Positions 44,936-58,300 of a DNA stretch of 64,000 nucleotides are shown here, piece by piece. This stretch comes from Clavelina lepadiformis (lineage: Eukaryota > Chordata > Ascidiacea > Aplousobranchia > Clavelinidae), in assembly GCF_947623445.1 (NCBI RefSeq), contig NC_135242.1, forward strand, positions 8,432,001-8,496,000, written 5' to 3'. The notes under the pieces are model-generated. The model saw nothing but the letters and a program-made list of their open reading frames with translations, did not search any database and was not told the origin of the DNA. Both the position numbers and the translations under genes were made by a program. How positions within the stretch are numbered: the first letter of the stretch is position 1; each line of letters starts with the position of its first letter.

Positions 44936-47663
44936 TTAGTCTCGTTGGTCAACGTTTGCAAGTAGTAAATTAGCGATCGTCGAATCTTTGCACCCGACGC
45001 TCGTGAATTCTCCCAACGTAATAATACCTGCACAATTAAGTTTTCTGTAAGTATGTAATAATAAGTTTTTTTTAAATAAAGATAACATGTCAAGGACAAT
45101 AAAAACGTTTAAGTTGAACCAAGAGACGAACAAACCAAAACTAAGACAGTGCTTTCTTCAATGCAATCGTATTGAAGACGATTTACGTATGTTAAAGGAT
45201 TTTTATGGTAGAAGAAAGCACCGGCTGTAGTTGTACTCGTCATCTAAGAATATTGGGCACGCACAACCACTGTCAAGCACTATTTATGCGAGTAGTTATT
45301 GATCTTTAGAGGTGGACAGTCGGTACTTTGAAAGAACCGTTAGTAGAGGTATTTGGAAAAATGAACTGATGGTACTGTTTCAAAAAGTAGTTCAGCAGGT
45401 TACTTTGTACAGGTACTTTTCGTGTAACGGATTCGACTGCAAGTGCAATTTTGCCCCTATTATGGCACAGCTAAAAGTTGCTTTAGGTCACAACCTACGC
45501 GAACTCACTGCTTGCGACTTAATTAGACATTTATATATTAAAAAGGAACAACCAGCGCTAAAAGCTGGCGTTAGGGTTTAATTAAAATGAACTTTAAAAA
45601 AAAAAATTTGAAATAATCACCTCAAATGTACCGAGTAAAATTTCTAGAAAAAAGTAATTCGATACTTTTTTCAAAAGTACGAAAGGTACCATTATCGGTA
45701 CTGCCCACCACTGTTGATTTTTATTTGATGCTTGCGACTGATAGTTTGTGACTCACCGTTTTTGTCCACATCTAATTCGTTAAATAACCTTCGAGCAAAA
45801 ACTTCTGCTGCTGGAAGGCCGTCTTTGTCTCTCGGACTATCATCCATAGTGTACATCACCTAAACATAATGGTAGGTTCCTCGTTAGCCTAATTTCTATA
45901 CAAGCTGAGTTGATATTTGTGTTTATGGTAACTATAGAGCTGGGCTAAAGTAACGAAATGCTATTATATAAGTAATTTTTAACGAATTTCCTACATAGAC
46001 CAACTCAAATAAATCAAGTAAGTCTGAAAAAGCGATATCCAGGTTTTCAAGAGCATGCAAGCACAGCAAAATCATTCGCGCAAATATTAAATCACATCAT
46101 AATTTACAAATACCGTTACTGTAGGTTATATTTTTTTAACAACTTCGTACAAAACACAAACTGTTATTTATCTCATCACTCAATGAAGATCTATAAGGTT
46201 TTGCATTATTGTGACAAGCCTAATGTTGTTTGAAATTGTAGCCTAATAATTCACTATTTACTATAACGTAAATTATGTAACTTTAAAATCTTATCTTTTT
46301 TAAAAGCAAAATATTTGGAATTATCAAAAAGTTACTAAAAATTACTTAGGTAAGTATAAGTAAAGGTTTTTAGGAAAATATAAGTAATTAAGTTAACCCT
46401 ATAGGGTAAGTAAGTATACTTACTTGAACCCGTTACAACGGCAAAATAACGATCGCTTAATATTTTGGAAGACGAATTTTAGTGTCACCTAGCCGGTATT
46501 AAACAGTTGATATTGCTGAATTTTGATTGACGTACGGTAACTTTGAGTCGGCTTAAGAAAAAGCTAAATTTAAAAGATATTTTTGCGATTGTACCTCCAC
46601 AATTTGCAGGACTTCTTCAAAAGATAAAACTCCATCTCCATTTTCGTCATACAGGTAAAAGGCCAACGAAAGCTTTTGCTCGAGAGTTCCACTTGAAAGA
46701 GCACTTAACGCAAACATAAATTCCCGAAAATCGATCGTCCCTGGGCGTAAACAATAAAACATCTATTACAGGTACACTTATTTCTTATTTGCTGTTTATC
46801 TGTCATCATTATAGGTCATATCATTAATAGGCTAATCATTTACGTCATATACATCGTCATTGAAAATAGTGTGTTATCCACCAGGCAGTATAATAACAAA
46901 ATATGTTCTTCTGATGATTGCCAATTTTTTAATATAACCAACGATTTGCTGTACCATCATTGTTTTGATCAAATCTCTTAAAAACTTTCTCCACTCTTTC
47001 TTGCGTGCGGTTAGCGTTCGGAACAAATTTTTCATAAACTTCCCGAAATTGTTGTTTGCTTATATGACCCCTTGGATAGTCCTGCAAAAATTAAACGTTG
47101 CACCTATTAGATACCCAAGACTAGACTAATTGTTGTTGTTGTAGTTAACAGCAACAACTGTTAGTTAAACAACAAGACAAGCCAAGACTAATCTTATTAA
47201 AATTAGGTAACTAAATGTTATTTTTGCGAATATCCAGCCGACGAAACATCTTTATACAAATATCGATAAAAAAAGAATTAAAAATCCAATTAATTGCAAG
47301 CTTGAGTTTGAACGAATACGTTTTAAAATTATAGTGTAGCATTTTACATGTAAACAATGGTCTAAAGCTAAGTTAAAATTTTTTAATTTTCAACGCAAAG
47401 ATTTAATCGATAAAAAATTAATTACTATTTATGATGCATGTTTAAAGTAATTTCAGCATATTATACAAATTAGGCTATAACACTGTATCGCAATCGTATT
47501 TCAACGGCGATGGCCAGCAACAAACGTTTCGACAATATACCTTCATGAAATCGTTGTAATAGCTTTTCAATTCTATAACGGTTAATCCCGTATGTCTGGA
47601 TAGATCTTTGGCGACTTTATTTTGCATTTTTGAAGTAGTAACTTTGCAGCATCCGAGGCCCAT
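44936..47663 (-). CDS. Neuronal calcium sensor-like EF-hand protein
   Basis: Five exons: 47541-47663, 46955-47081, 46595-46740, 45757-45859, 44936-45027, in frame to 196 residues, the usual length of the NCS/recoverin family. It begins [12 protein letters not shown]: Gly2 fits an N-myristoylation site and Cys5-Cys6 could be palmitoylated (inference). EF1 is degenerate, with YPRG where the family has CPxG (about 43-46). EF2 DQNNDGTIDFRE (79-90), EF3 [12 protein letters not shown] (115-126) and EF4 DVDKNGIITLGE (162-173) all keep the acidic Ca-ligand positions, including the final Glu. [20 protein letters not shown] between EF2 and EF3 is the family signature. A conserved Trp before EF1 is replaced by Tyr and the C-terminus differs from hippocalcin, NCS1 and GCAPs, so I give no gene symbol. 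An ATG at 47709-47711 in the same frame could add 16 residues but would bury the acylation motif. Intron 4 contains a hAT-type element. Confidence 0.85.
45307..45713. mobile_element. hAT-type element with TACCG-rich ends, copy 1
   Basis: The 407-bp element has left end tagaggtggacagtcggtac and right end ggtactgcccaccactg in inverted orientation. The flanks ttgatctt (45299-45306) and ttgatttt (45714-45721) form an 8-bp duplication with one mismatch. Its inner part carries a short open frame (45312-45581, +) without recognisable domains. It lies in the last intron of the EF-hand gene; a relative is at 58820. Confidence 0.85.
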
Positions 47664-49393
47664 TTTGTTGTCGGCTTGTATCGCGTCCAATGTAAACGGC
47701 ACGAAATACAATCAATAGCTGTACAATACTAATTTTTGCATATCACTTTCAACCTGAAATTACGTTTTAAAAAAGTTCTAAAACCAATTTTTCTTAAATT
47801 AGTCATAGGCTATTCACAATTTGTTCTGAATAAAAGAAAAAAGTATTAGGCTTACGCTTACCATAAACTTGACTGTATACAATTGAACTCATAAACGTTT
47901 TTCATCACAGTTTATTATCCGTGCATGTTAATCCATCCATGTAAGAAAACAACTGAGGCATTCATTGTCCTATAACGGATATATTCAACATGACTACTTT
48001 CCACCAACCTTCAGGGTCCTTTGTTAAAGTCTTTGAAGATCAAATTTAAAAGGAACTGCATAATTTATTAGATGCATCTACCATTCTGTTTCTAGACAAC
48101 ACTTTTCGAAACGGCTATGATAGGGCAGAGTTATTTTCGTGGATAATTTGCAATGGCAAACATTGTTTCTCCAGAAATTTGCGTTTGGAATCTATTTTTC
48201 AATGGCAGTAAGTTTCAGGAAATGAATTCTTTTATTTCAATTACAGGCTACCATGAAAAATTATTGATTAAAATATCAATTTTTTTACTTATATAGCCGA
48301 ATGCTGGCAGGTAATACTTTTTAACGTCTTTCGTTTTTTTTTCTGGATTCAGAACCATCACGCTTTTCTAAGTTTCCTTGCATTTCTTTCAGTTTTGGTT
48401 TTCATTTTGCGGCACAAATGTAGTGTAAATCCATTATTTTAAAATATGTTTTCATTTGTCTGGATAAACACCGTGACAAGGTTTTGTTTTCGCCTATGTC
48501 GAGTTACAGCTTTACGCTAGACTTGCTGTGAAGCAGTGGTGCTAAATGTTATGTTCATCATAAACTTCAACTGCGTTAGAGATTTAAAAATTCATCGAAT
48601 TCCCCAAAGCCTTTTGTATTTTATGCTATATTTAATCGATTCATTTTTAGGCTTTTTAAGTGTTTAAAATTTGAAAGATACTTGCTAATGATGTTAATAT
48701 ATAGATCCCAAACAAGTTAAGTAAAACCCCAGCATCTTTTTGTGTTTCCTGATGTCCTATCATTATATTGCGAAATATCTCCAAGACCGGACTGAAATAT
48801 TCCCATTGTCAAATACAGATACTTGGCGGGATGAACGTACTTTTATTAACTCTTCTTTCTACTAAGATGTACATTTGTAACTGAATTATATAGTTGTCAT
48901 CAAACACTTCTGTACTTTTAGTCAACTGCACTTCAACCTGAGGACACGTTAATTTGACTGAAACTTTACTATATAGACCTATGACTTTCGTGCTTGCGCT
49001 GAAAATATTTTTAAATATTTACGGTACATGGTATATGAAAAATCATGCACACACTCATTAATTATACTTTATTAGTGATTCGTCATTCCTGCTGTATTTA
49101 CCTTGCTTGTTTTGCCAAAATTATTATGTAGTAAATTTGATCGAATACTTTAATACTTATATTTTTGCTCCAAAACTACATTTATTATATACAAGCGATG
49201 TATATTCTTGCGTCGTAACTCGTAATGCACGTTCATTGCTCACAAGAATTGAATTAAATCGATAGAAAAAATTCTTTGTATTTCAAGTCAACAAAGTATA
49301 TACCCAAAATAATTTAGAAAGGAGCTTCCTGGATGAAAGTCTGTAAACACTTTCGTCACTTGTCACGTGACGCCTATTAGATTCTTCGAACTT
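47664..49393. other. Spacer upstream of EF-hand gene, no gene seen
   Basis: Both neighbours are on the - strand. The 1.7 kb should include the promoter of the EF-hand gene and the 3' UTR of the CUB-EGF gene (TTTATT at 49181-49186 is a plausible signal about 210 nt after its stop). I see no exon or repeat with clear borders. Confidence 0.45.
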
Positions 49394-52300
49394 TCAGTTG
49401 CTCTGAATAAAAGCATTTTCTCGATTTAACCCCCGACCACGGTTGATGTTTAGTGAGCTTGGTCTTCTAATTAACTTAAACATCGACTTGTTTATGTTCA
49501 TCTTGTCATCCCTGGGCAACTGATCTTTTTTCGCTGCCTTGCTTGTTTGACTGAACGAGTGATGGCCGGTTTTATTCGGTTTTCCTTCTTCATCGCATGA
49601 GCTTATGCGGCCCTCTGGTGGATGACGTTCCATCAGCCTAACAGCAGGAATGCCTGCAAAAAAAATTTAAAAATATTACAAATTTAATGCGAAATGGAGA
49701 CTGTAACATGATTCGTTTTATTGGATGTTGAAAAAGTCGTAAAATGTGTGTTTAACTGAGAAAAACCATTGTGCTATAACTAATTTCTTCATGGCTTTAA
49801 TAGATATGGCATTGCTTTAAATAAAAGCCATGAGCTTAATTATATTGTTCAGTTATTTACTGTGCCACTGAACATTTAAAAATGTTTTTCGTCACATCAT
49901 GGACAACCAATCAACTATGGAAAACCGACATGGGGCAATACATATAGGTTATAATAAATACCTCTGCAAACTTATGCCTTAATTAAGTAGTAAGTTTGGT
50001 TAAATAAGCCTTCAAAATATAGAATCACTCAATTTAAGACAATTTAAGATTTGAAGCTTAAAACGTTTAAATAAATGATAACTGAACAGGTTAATTAAAT
50101 GATCAAACAAACAAACAACAAATTGTTGAAACCATCCTTTTAAAAATTTGTAAAGAGCCATTTCTCTAATGCTATGCGTTTGTTGTTATCGAACTTACAC
50201 ATTAATTTTTTTTCGTTGAAAATTATAGCAGCAAGTTCTCTTAGTTGTTTTAGTATAGGCTATACTGACGTTAAATTATCTTCATTCCATTTAAAATTTA
50301 GCCTTCTTTTAGTTTACCAACTTTCTACATTGGATACGGGAGTTATTTGAAAGTGTTTGTGTGACGATGCTAACAAGATGCATTTTGTTTGCTTTGGCAG
50401 CCATTATTATAATTATTTTGTAGTGATTTTTTTGTCAAATCAAGCAATATGACGTGTTTGTTCTACGCGATAATACATCAAAAAGATAGTCAACTAAAAA
50501 CCAAAGCCATTTTCGTGCTATTTTGCGCAATTATTCGCTGTGTCATCACGGGCGTCTGTCCTCGTAATATATGGTCTAAAAGCATTTAATGTACCATCCA
50601 ATGCGCAACATGACGTTTCTTTTTTTTTGAAAATGTGTTATGTTTAACATTTGTAACTGGACTTAGAGGTGCTATCGTGTGACGTTATTATGCCAGCAAA
50701 ATGAAACGTTGGTCAGTTTTAATAAATTTTTCGCGTTTATAACTTACTTGGATTCGGATGACGCTTTCTACGAAATCGTTCATCATCACCGGAAAACTGT
50801 AAAGATTCTTCTTCTAAAAATATACATAATTGCAAATATAAGCTTTATAAGTTATACTGCAATCATTTCAGATACAAGCTTAGCTTTTATTTTGGTAAGT
50901 TTGTTGTATTTTGTTACTTTTCTTACCTGTAATTGGAGTTAGATTGGTGATATTTTTATCAAAGGTAATTCGTTTTGTTGACTTTTTCCTGCAGTTAAAG
51001 GCAATTTTGTTACGAAATCGACAGCCTAACTCTTGACATCGAATGTGACTCTACATTGTTCATACTGCTTACAATTAATGATTTAAATAGCACAAAACAA
51101 GCAACTTCACTTACTTCGGTTGAGCAGCCCTCAGTCCTGTGGACAGAAGTGAGCTTTTCTTATTGATTGATGCGGCTGATTTTTGCATTCTACATATAAA
51201 AGTGAAATTTTCTACTAGACCGATAAACTTTATCTTTCAACAACTTATTATTTATGCCAGGAGCAATTTTACTCTACCTATATATTTTAACTATTGCCAT
51301 GATACAGTTCTATGATAACTATAAAATATGGATAGAATATCTGACATACGATATGGTATGTTCCTTCGTGAAACAATTAAAAGTAGCAATAAAAATACTT
51401 AGAGTTTTGTGGAAGCACAGTTTTTTCTCTAACTATCGTCGGTTCTTTCCAGGGTCCTGCAAAAATTTAAGCAGTATGCATGCAGATCCGGAAATTTGCC
51501 AAAAAATAAAACATTCAGTTAGTAAACATAGCGTTGCAGAAAATAAGTGGACAAAACGGTCCAGCAACTGCGTGTGGGAAAAAGGAAAAAAAGACCAAAA
51601 AGAAGATGGAAGCGAGGGGACGGTGTGAACGAGGACACGGAGACAGTAGATTGTTGGAGGATAACGCGCACATCCTCTACACCGCCTATCCCAAATAAAG
51701 TTGGAATGTAGCCAGAAAAAAGAAGAGGTATTGCAAAAAATGTTTCCATTGATTTGTATGAAGAGGGCTTTTTGTTTTAAACATGACTGGTAAACAATGA
51801 TTTTTTAATTTTAAAAATTAGAGAATAAGTTCACCTTTACCTCTTGATTCTGGTTGAGGTCCTGTTTGCCTACAAGATTAAAATAGACTACAGGCAACGG
51901 TATTTTTATTTCTATTTGATCCTAAATATCCAATTTTCTGGAAATGACAAAGAATCAAACCCCAAGCACTCAATAAACGCCTCTCTTAACATCACGTTTT
52001 ACCTCGGAAGATTATTCGAAGGTCTTAAATGGCGCTGATTTTCTTCGCTTGTGCTGAGGGTTTCAGGACTGGCATCGCGACGTAGGTGTTTTGGTGATAT
52101 CTTGTTTAATTTTTTATTGTCTCTTTCCTGCCAGTGATCAGCTTTAGCTAAAATATGTTGGCTAATGACAACGAGTGCGTAATGTTATAAATTCTTATAA
52201 ATTTTGATGCATTTATATCTCATATTCCCAGCAAGACTATACTGGGAATTTATAATGAAATAATTCCCTTATAACAATCCATAACACAAAATAGAGCTTA

Positions 52301-55300
52301 CTTACATATAGCACATAATTTTCTACCTGGAAGTTGTTTACAGTATTTGTCAGGGATTGCAACAGAACGAGTAGGCGCGTAAATTGTTTCATCTCGATGT
52401 AAGTTCATGTAGGATGCTTTGTCGGAACCAACATGAGATTTCAAGGTATCAAATCCAGTCATTTCTCTTTGTCGATATTTCCTGCCAAAAGCGTTTAAAA
52501 TGTTGAGACGGAAAAACGATCATCTGTTTGTAGAGAATTAAAAGTTACATACATTGTAGCCACTAGCCACGCAACTAACTATGAATAACAGTAATTCCCA
52601 AACAATCTCACTTGATTGGCTGAGTGTGAGTAGTTGAATCACTAGATGACGAGAAATTCTGATTGGTTATTTCTGTGTTAAATCAAAGTTTGCAACTGAG
52701 TGTTGGTAAATGCATGTTTTAAGTCTGAAGCAATTTTACCTTAAATATATGTATACCAACAGCAAGTGGCTTTATAATGAATGCAATAAGTATTGTCTCT
52801 TGAAAGTTTCAAATAAAAGGCACAGCTGTGCTGTAATACTGTATATAGCATATTACGAGAGAAATTATCCGTTTCGTCGGACTCGAAATGGTCAAATAAA
52901 TCAAGACTGTATTCATTGCCATTGTGTATATCACTATATTGATCGGCAGAGTCCACTTCATCAGACATGCTATTGATATCATTGTTAAAGGAAGGATTCG
53001 ACCATTGTACTGCAGAAGGACGCGCTGGATATTGCTGATAAAAAGATGTTCAAACAGTAACAATTGATAATATGCTCTTGTATACATCAAATTATACCTT
53101 ACTTTATTGTTGAATCCCAAATCTTCAAACTGTGAGTTTATATAAACTCTAACATACATTATAGAATTCATATAGTTTGATATCATAATACCTGAAACGG
53201 TTGTGGCTTGCAATCATATGTGGCAATAGGGAGACTATGAAACATTCCTGCTGGTTGCATTGCGCTTGTATTCATGACATCGTTTACTGTAGGTGCTTCA
53301 ATCATGGGCTGGTAAGAAGGATAATTTTGTTGAAGAGAAAGCAATATTGGATTCTTGAATTCGTTGGACATCTTTCTTGCACGAGTCTTTGGTCTGAAAA
53401 AGATGACACAAACATGACAAACACTTGATTTACTAAAGACGGTTTGATGTCGTTGTTGCCAAATTTACTGCTACATCATAGTGTAACGATAATCAGCAAC
53501 GTATAAAATCTTCTTCAGATTAATTATTAGATTACTTTTTAGACTTTCTTGGCTTCGGGTCATCTTCTATCACTGTTATAGCGTCAGCATCCTCTTCAAA
53601 AGCAGGTGATTTATGTTCACGTTTTTTCTTGGGCTTGGCAGCTTTAGCCTTAATTTTTTTCTGAATTTTTGCGAGTTTTGGCGCTTTTTCGAAACGAGAT
53701 TCTGTTTTAGTCTTTGGTTTTGTTTCTAAAAGTTAGAAATGCAAAAACACTGTATTAACTATACGCAGACATCTAATATAAGTCTCTTTCTAAACAGAAA
53801 CATCAAAAATCCAAAACCTTTTGCTGGTTTCACTTTTATAGTCTTCACTCGCGTCACGTTATGCTTCTTTTTCCTTAAATAAGCAAATAGCAACAAAGCT
53901 GCAGTAATCCCTAGGATAAGAAGAATAACGCTGGGTAAGACAGAAGCAAGAATGTGAGCTTGGTTATGCCAATCATCATCATCCCGGTTATGATTGGTAT
54001 CGTCTTGATCCTTAGTTTCTAAACAAAATAGAGTGCAATGAAATCGCTTTCAGCAGCACGAGTTACGGTTTATACACAGCATGTTTTCAATATGTCAGTT
54101 TTAGAAACGATTGGACGGCATTTACTTATTTCACACTTTTTTCCATTAAAACCGTCGATGCAGAAACAGCGAAAGTCATCTTTTTCCGGCAAGCATGTTC
54201 CTCCGTTTAAGCATTGGTTTTCCTCGCAAGGATCCTCTTCTAACAAAATAGTATAGTATATAGTATAAACTAAGAACTGTTGGAATATTTTTATACATAA
54301 TCTTTTAAGGCAGTGTCGATAAAGACCTAGCAATTTAAGATCAAACCGTCTATGTCTTCTTTAACTGGTTCTTCCTCTACTTGAGGTTCAGGTGGCTGAG
54401 CAGGCTCCTCTACTGCAAAACAACGCAAAACGCAATGTAACATATAAGCTTAATAACGATGTAATATCGTTGACCTGTATCCACCCAACACGACCTAACA
54501 ACACAAAGTGGCTGACTTTTGTTTTCACAAGTGTTGCCGGTAAACTTATTCGTGCATTTGCATTCGAAGCCGTCATCAGATAGGGAACACGTTCCACCAT
54601 TAAGACAAGGTTTTGATTCGCATGGATCTACACACAAAAATAATCCAATATGTAGCCTACCGTTTCACCAATCCTTTTTAACGAATGTGTTTTCATCGAT
54701 TTGTAGAACCTAATGCTGGTTTCATAATTGTTATACAGCAGGACTAATTTTATTGTTCAAAAGTTAAAACGGTATTAATTGCATACATTTTAAAGTCGAT
54801 CAAAACAAATTCATTACTCGCCACTTAGTATTCCAGACAGTCATGTTTTGTATACAGAAAAAAAAACTACCAATGTTTTATGGCCATACCAGGGATCTTA
54901 AAAAACATTCGACTAACAAAACTCCTTACCAATGGTACAGTGTGTGCCGCTGTAGCCGTTTCTGCAAATACATTCGTAAGCGTTAGGGTGATCCACACAA
55001 TGTGCTCCGTTCTGACAAGGGTTACTGTCACATTCGTCAACTTCGATTTGGCAATTGACACTCGTGTAACCGCTTTCACAAGTACAAGTGTATCTAAAAA
55101 TCGCATTATTATTAATCGGTGATTGGTTTTTGTTATTGGTCTGGTAACTGGTTGACCAAGCCAAACTACGAAAAACGAGCCAATACTGTAGGCCTATTCT
55201 ACCATCTTCATTATCAACCAGTATACATACAGGTTACCTGTCTACTTGATCTTCACATGAACCTCCGTTTTCGCAAGGATCAGATTCACATTCATCTATA

Positions 55301-58300
55301 TCTAAAGAAGATACAAACATGTGAGTGTGTTTTTGTCATAGAAAGTTTTCACAGCAATACACTGTTAAAAATGACCTGTTTCACAATGATCGCCATTGTA
55401 TCCGTCTTCACAAGTACAACTGTACCCGTTCACCTCATCTACACAAGTTCCTTCGTTCTCACATGGTGAACTCGAACATTCATCAACATCTGAAATAAGA
55501 ATAATAATTGATCATTCACTCATTTAGCAATAAAATTAAGCCCATTGAGAATCTCGAAACTCGAAAAAAACCGATAAGTTGTAATGATTTTGCTAAGCTT
55601 TAACTGGATAACAGTTTGTGCAAAACCGGTCTTCATTTAATAACAAACGAATATCGACAAAACACCTCATGAAAGCAAATCAATAAATACATCAGGAGTC
55701 TAGAAAGACTTCAGCTTGCTGGGATGCCAATAAAAGTCTCACATATACGAGCCCAGCAAACCAAACCTATAATGAATCAACAGAAAACTGTATGGTTAGA
55801 TGGCGCCACCTCATTAATATTTTTCATTTCTGTGAACCACTTTGCTTCAAGCTGTGCGTTTTGTACGCTTAGCGAAGGTGCGCGTGATTGGTTAATAAAT
55901 TCTTCTGCTGCCGATTCCTCTGTTGTATGGGCGCTAGAAGGCAGTTTAGCCAGGTATTCAGTGCAGTGCAAACAGAAGCAGGTCTGTTCAATTTTTTTCT
56001 GAGATAGAAGTCTTTTATATTGTATGCACCTGCTATGTGTGCTTGCTGGAAAATATGCAGAACTTCAGAGAAAATCGGAGATTGCCTTAGTCATACACCA
56101 CAGATACCGCATAAGCTATTGCTGACATTAAACTCCGGAAACGCAACGCAGTAATAACTGATCACATTCGTTGGCTCTAAAATTGACGCAACGCAACGCA
56201 TAAACCATGAATTGACTGCATTGATTGACTGACGGCAAGCAAAATAAAGCAGTGGCGGCTTTAGGTCTAAACACGTATGTGCAACTAAACTACAGACGCA
56301 AATGATTTGCATGACCAACAAGTAGTGTAAAGTCTATATAATACGTTAATCTATGATCTACGAGCATTAATTCACTCAATATAATGGTGCACAACAAACG
56401 AAGACCACCAGTATATACGATGGCATAAGAACAATAACAGTTCGCTACAATGTAAACCGAATGATGTGCTGCCGTAAATCTTGTGGGAATCTCGGTGAAT
56501 TTCAAACAACTATACCAATGGACACGGTGCCACGAGATTATAAATTAAAACAAAATATTATGGCTGTATGTGCTATGTTAACTGTTTTGTTTCATTGTAC
56601 ATACAAGACGTATAGATCTATGATTGTGCAACAAGTCGATATTAGTTGCCTGTGTGCATAAAACAAAATTTAAATGCAAAATTATAAGTTATGAATGAAA
56701 ATCAATCAATCAAATCAAATCAATGAAAGTTGGTGTAATTGATTTAATATTATACGTATAAGCAATTTCCAAAAACCTGCAAAGTTACGCTGAGTTATCC
56801 AGAATTTGGTTCCCAATTTGCTTTCAACGTATAAATCGAAAAAAGATACAAATTTGACGACCCAATACGTTTTATCATACCTGTTTCACAATGGGCTCCC
56901 TCGTATCCTGGCGCGCATGAACAATCATATCCATTTTCTTTGTCATTGCACGTTCCGCCGTTTTGACAGGGACCTGATTCGCATTCGTTTATATCTGTAC
57001 AGCATTGGTAAAATCAATGAACTTCAGCGTTTTTTATATTCCGTCAGATGGAAATGTAATGACAAAGATGCACCAGCCAGCCCACCTGTCTCGCAGGTAG
57101 TCCCTGTAAACCCAGCAGTGCATGCACAGGAGAAACTATTATCATCGTCGTGGCAGGTGCCTCCGTGTTCACACGGACCAGACTCACACTCATCAATATC
57201 TGCGTAAAGTGCATATAGATTAACTATAACAAGCAAGATCTAAGGACAACATTGCAGTTATCACGACAAAACATTTACTACTTATACTGAAATCAGCTCG
57301 GTATCAGTTACCTATTTCACAATTCTCTCCTGTAAATCCTGGACTACATTCACACTGATACATGTCAAATTGTGGCGTGGTACAAGTTCCGCCGTGCTGA
57401 CATGGTTCAACTTCGCATTCATCCAGATCTGTTTTAGGAAATACAAGTAGACCAACGTCACATCAACATGTATTCGCAATGTAAAGAGAAACATTCGTTT
57501 TCGAAGGGCTTTTTTAGAGAAATCCAATTAGGAAAACATTGGACAACACGAATATAATAGCTCGCGCAATTGGGGATTTAAACCATTCTTTTATTAATCC
57601 TGTCTTTATATCTCCTTTCAGTTGCCACTGCATCAAGTCATGACCACAAATAAAGGGTAAAACATTCATTGATTTTGACTTGACATTAGTTGACACAAAC
57701 CAATTTTCCCTTACCATTACTAGGTATTGCTAGGTGTATTTATAGCCAAAATTATAGCTTGTACAGATTGCTATACAGTTATATACAAAAGTGTACAACA
57801 ATTAAGAAACATGTTTTTTTTCAGCAGGACTAAAATTACATCATGGACGGAATAAGTTCAAATTGACCGAAATAATTCTATAAAGTGAGTGACTATTTGA
57901 CCATAAGTAGGTCAAATACTGTACCAAAGTATTCCGATATGAACATTTCCACGAAGAACGGCCAGACTAATCATTTATGGTTAGGCTATGCTTTATGCTG
58001 AAAATATTTTTGACGCGAAAACTGTATGAAACAACAGCAAATAATCAAATCAACAACTGATGAAAACTTTTCCTACATATAAACTTAGCGAGTAGATAAA
58101 TACATTGCAGCAGGCGCTAGTTTCATTCGTGTCGTGTGTGGTGGAGGAAAAAATGCCTTCCCGACCAAGTAGGACTGAGAGTGAAAGAAAAATTACTACG
58201 TTTACATCCAGAGTATAAATATCTTCAGGTATTCATTTTTTTGAAAACTATTAGGATTACAGTAACGGCGTTTATAAGTATAGCTTACCTTCATCACAAA

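Noticed and set aside
51254-51628. 124-codon open frame on the + strand
   Set aside because: Composition is AT-driven, there is no recognised domain or splice context, and it overlaps the tail region of the - strand CUB-EGF gene.
54867-55122. Open frames on both strands over the EGF exons
   Set aside because: They are shadows: only the - strand frame with the six-cysteine EGF spacing is supported.
55777-55971. 64-codon - strand frame within a CUB-EGF intron that looks mildly coding
   Set aside because: It lacks a matching acceptor and donor and no EGF cysteine pattern; probably chance or a decayed repeat.
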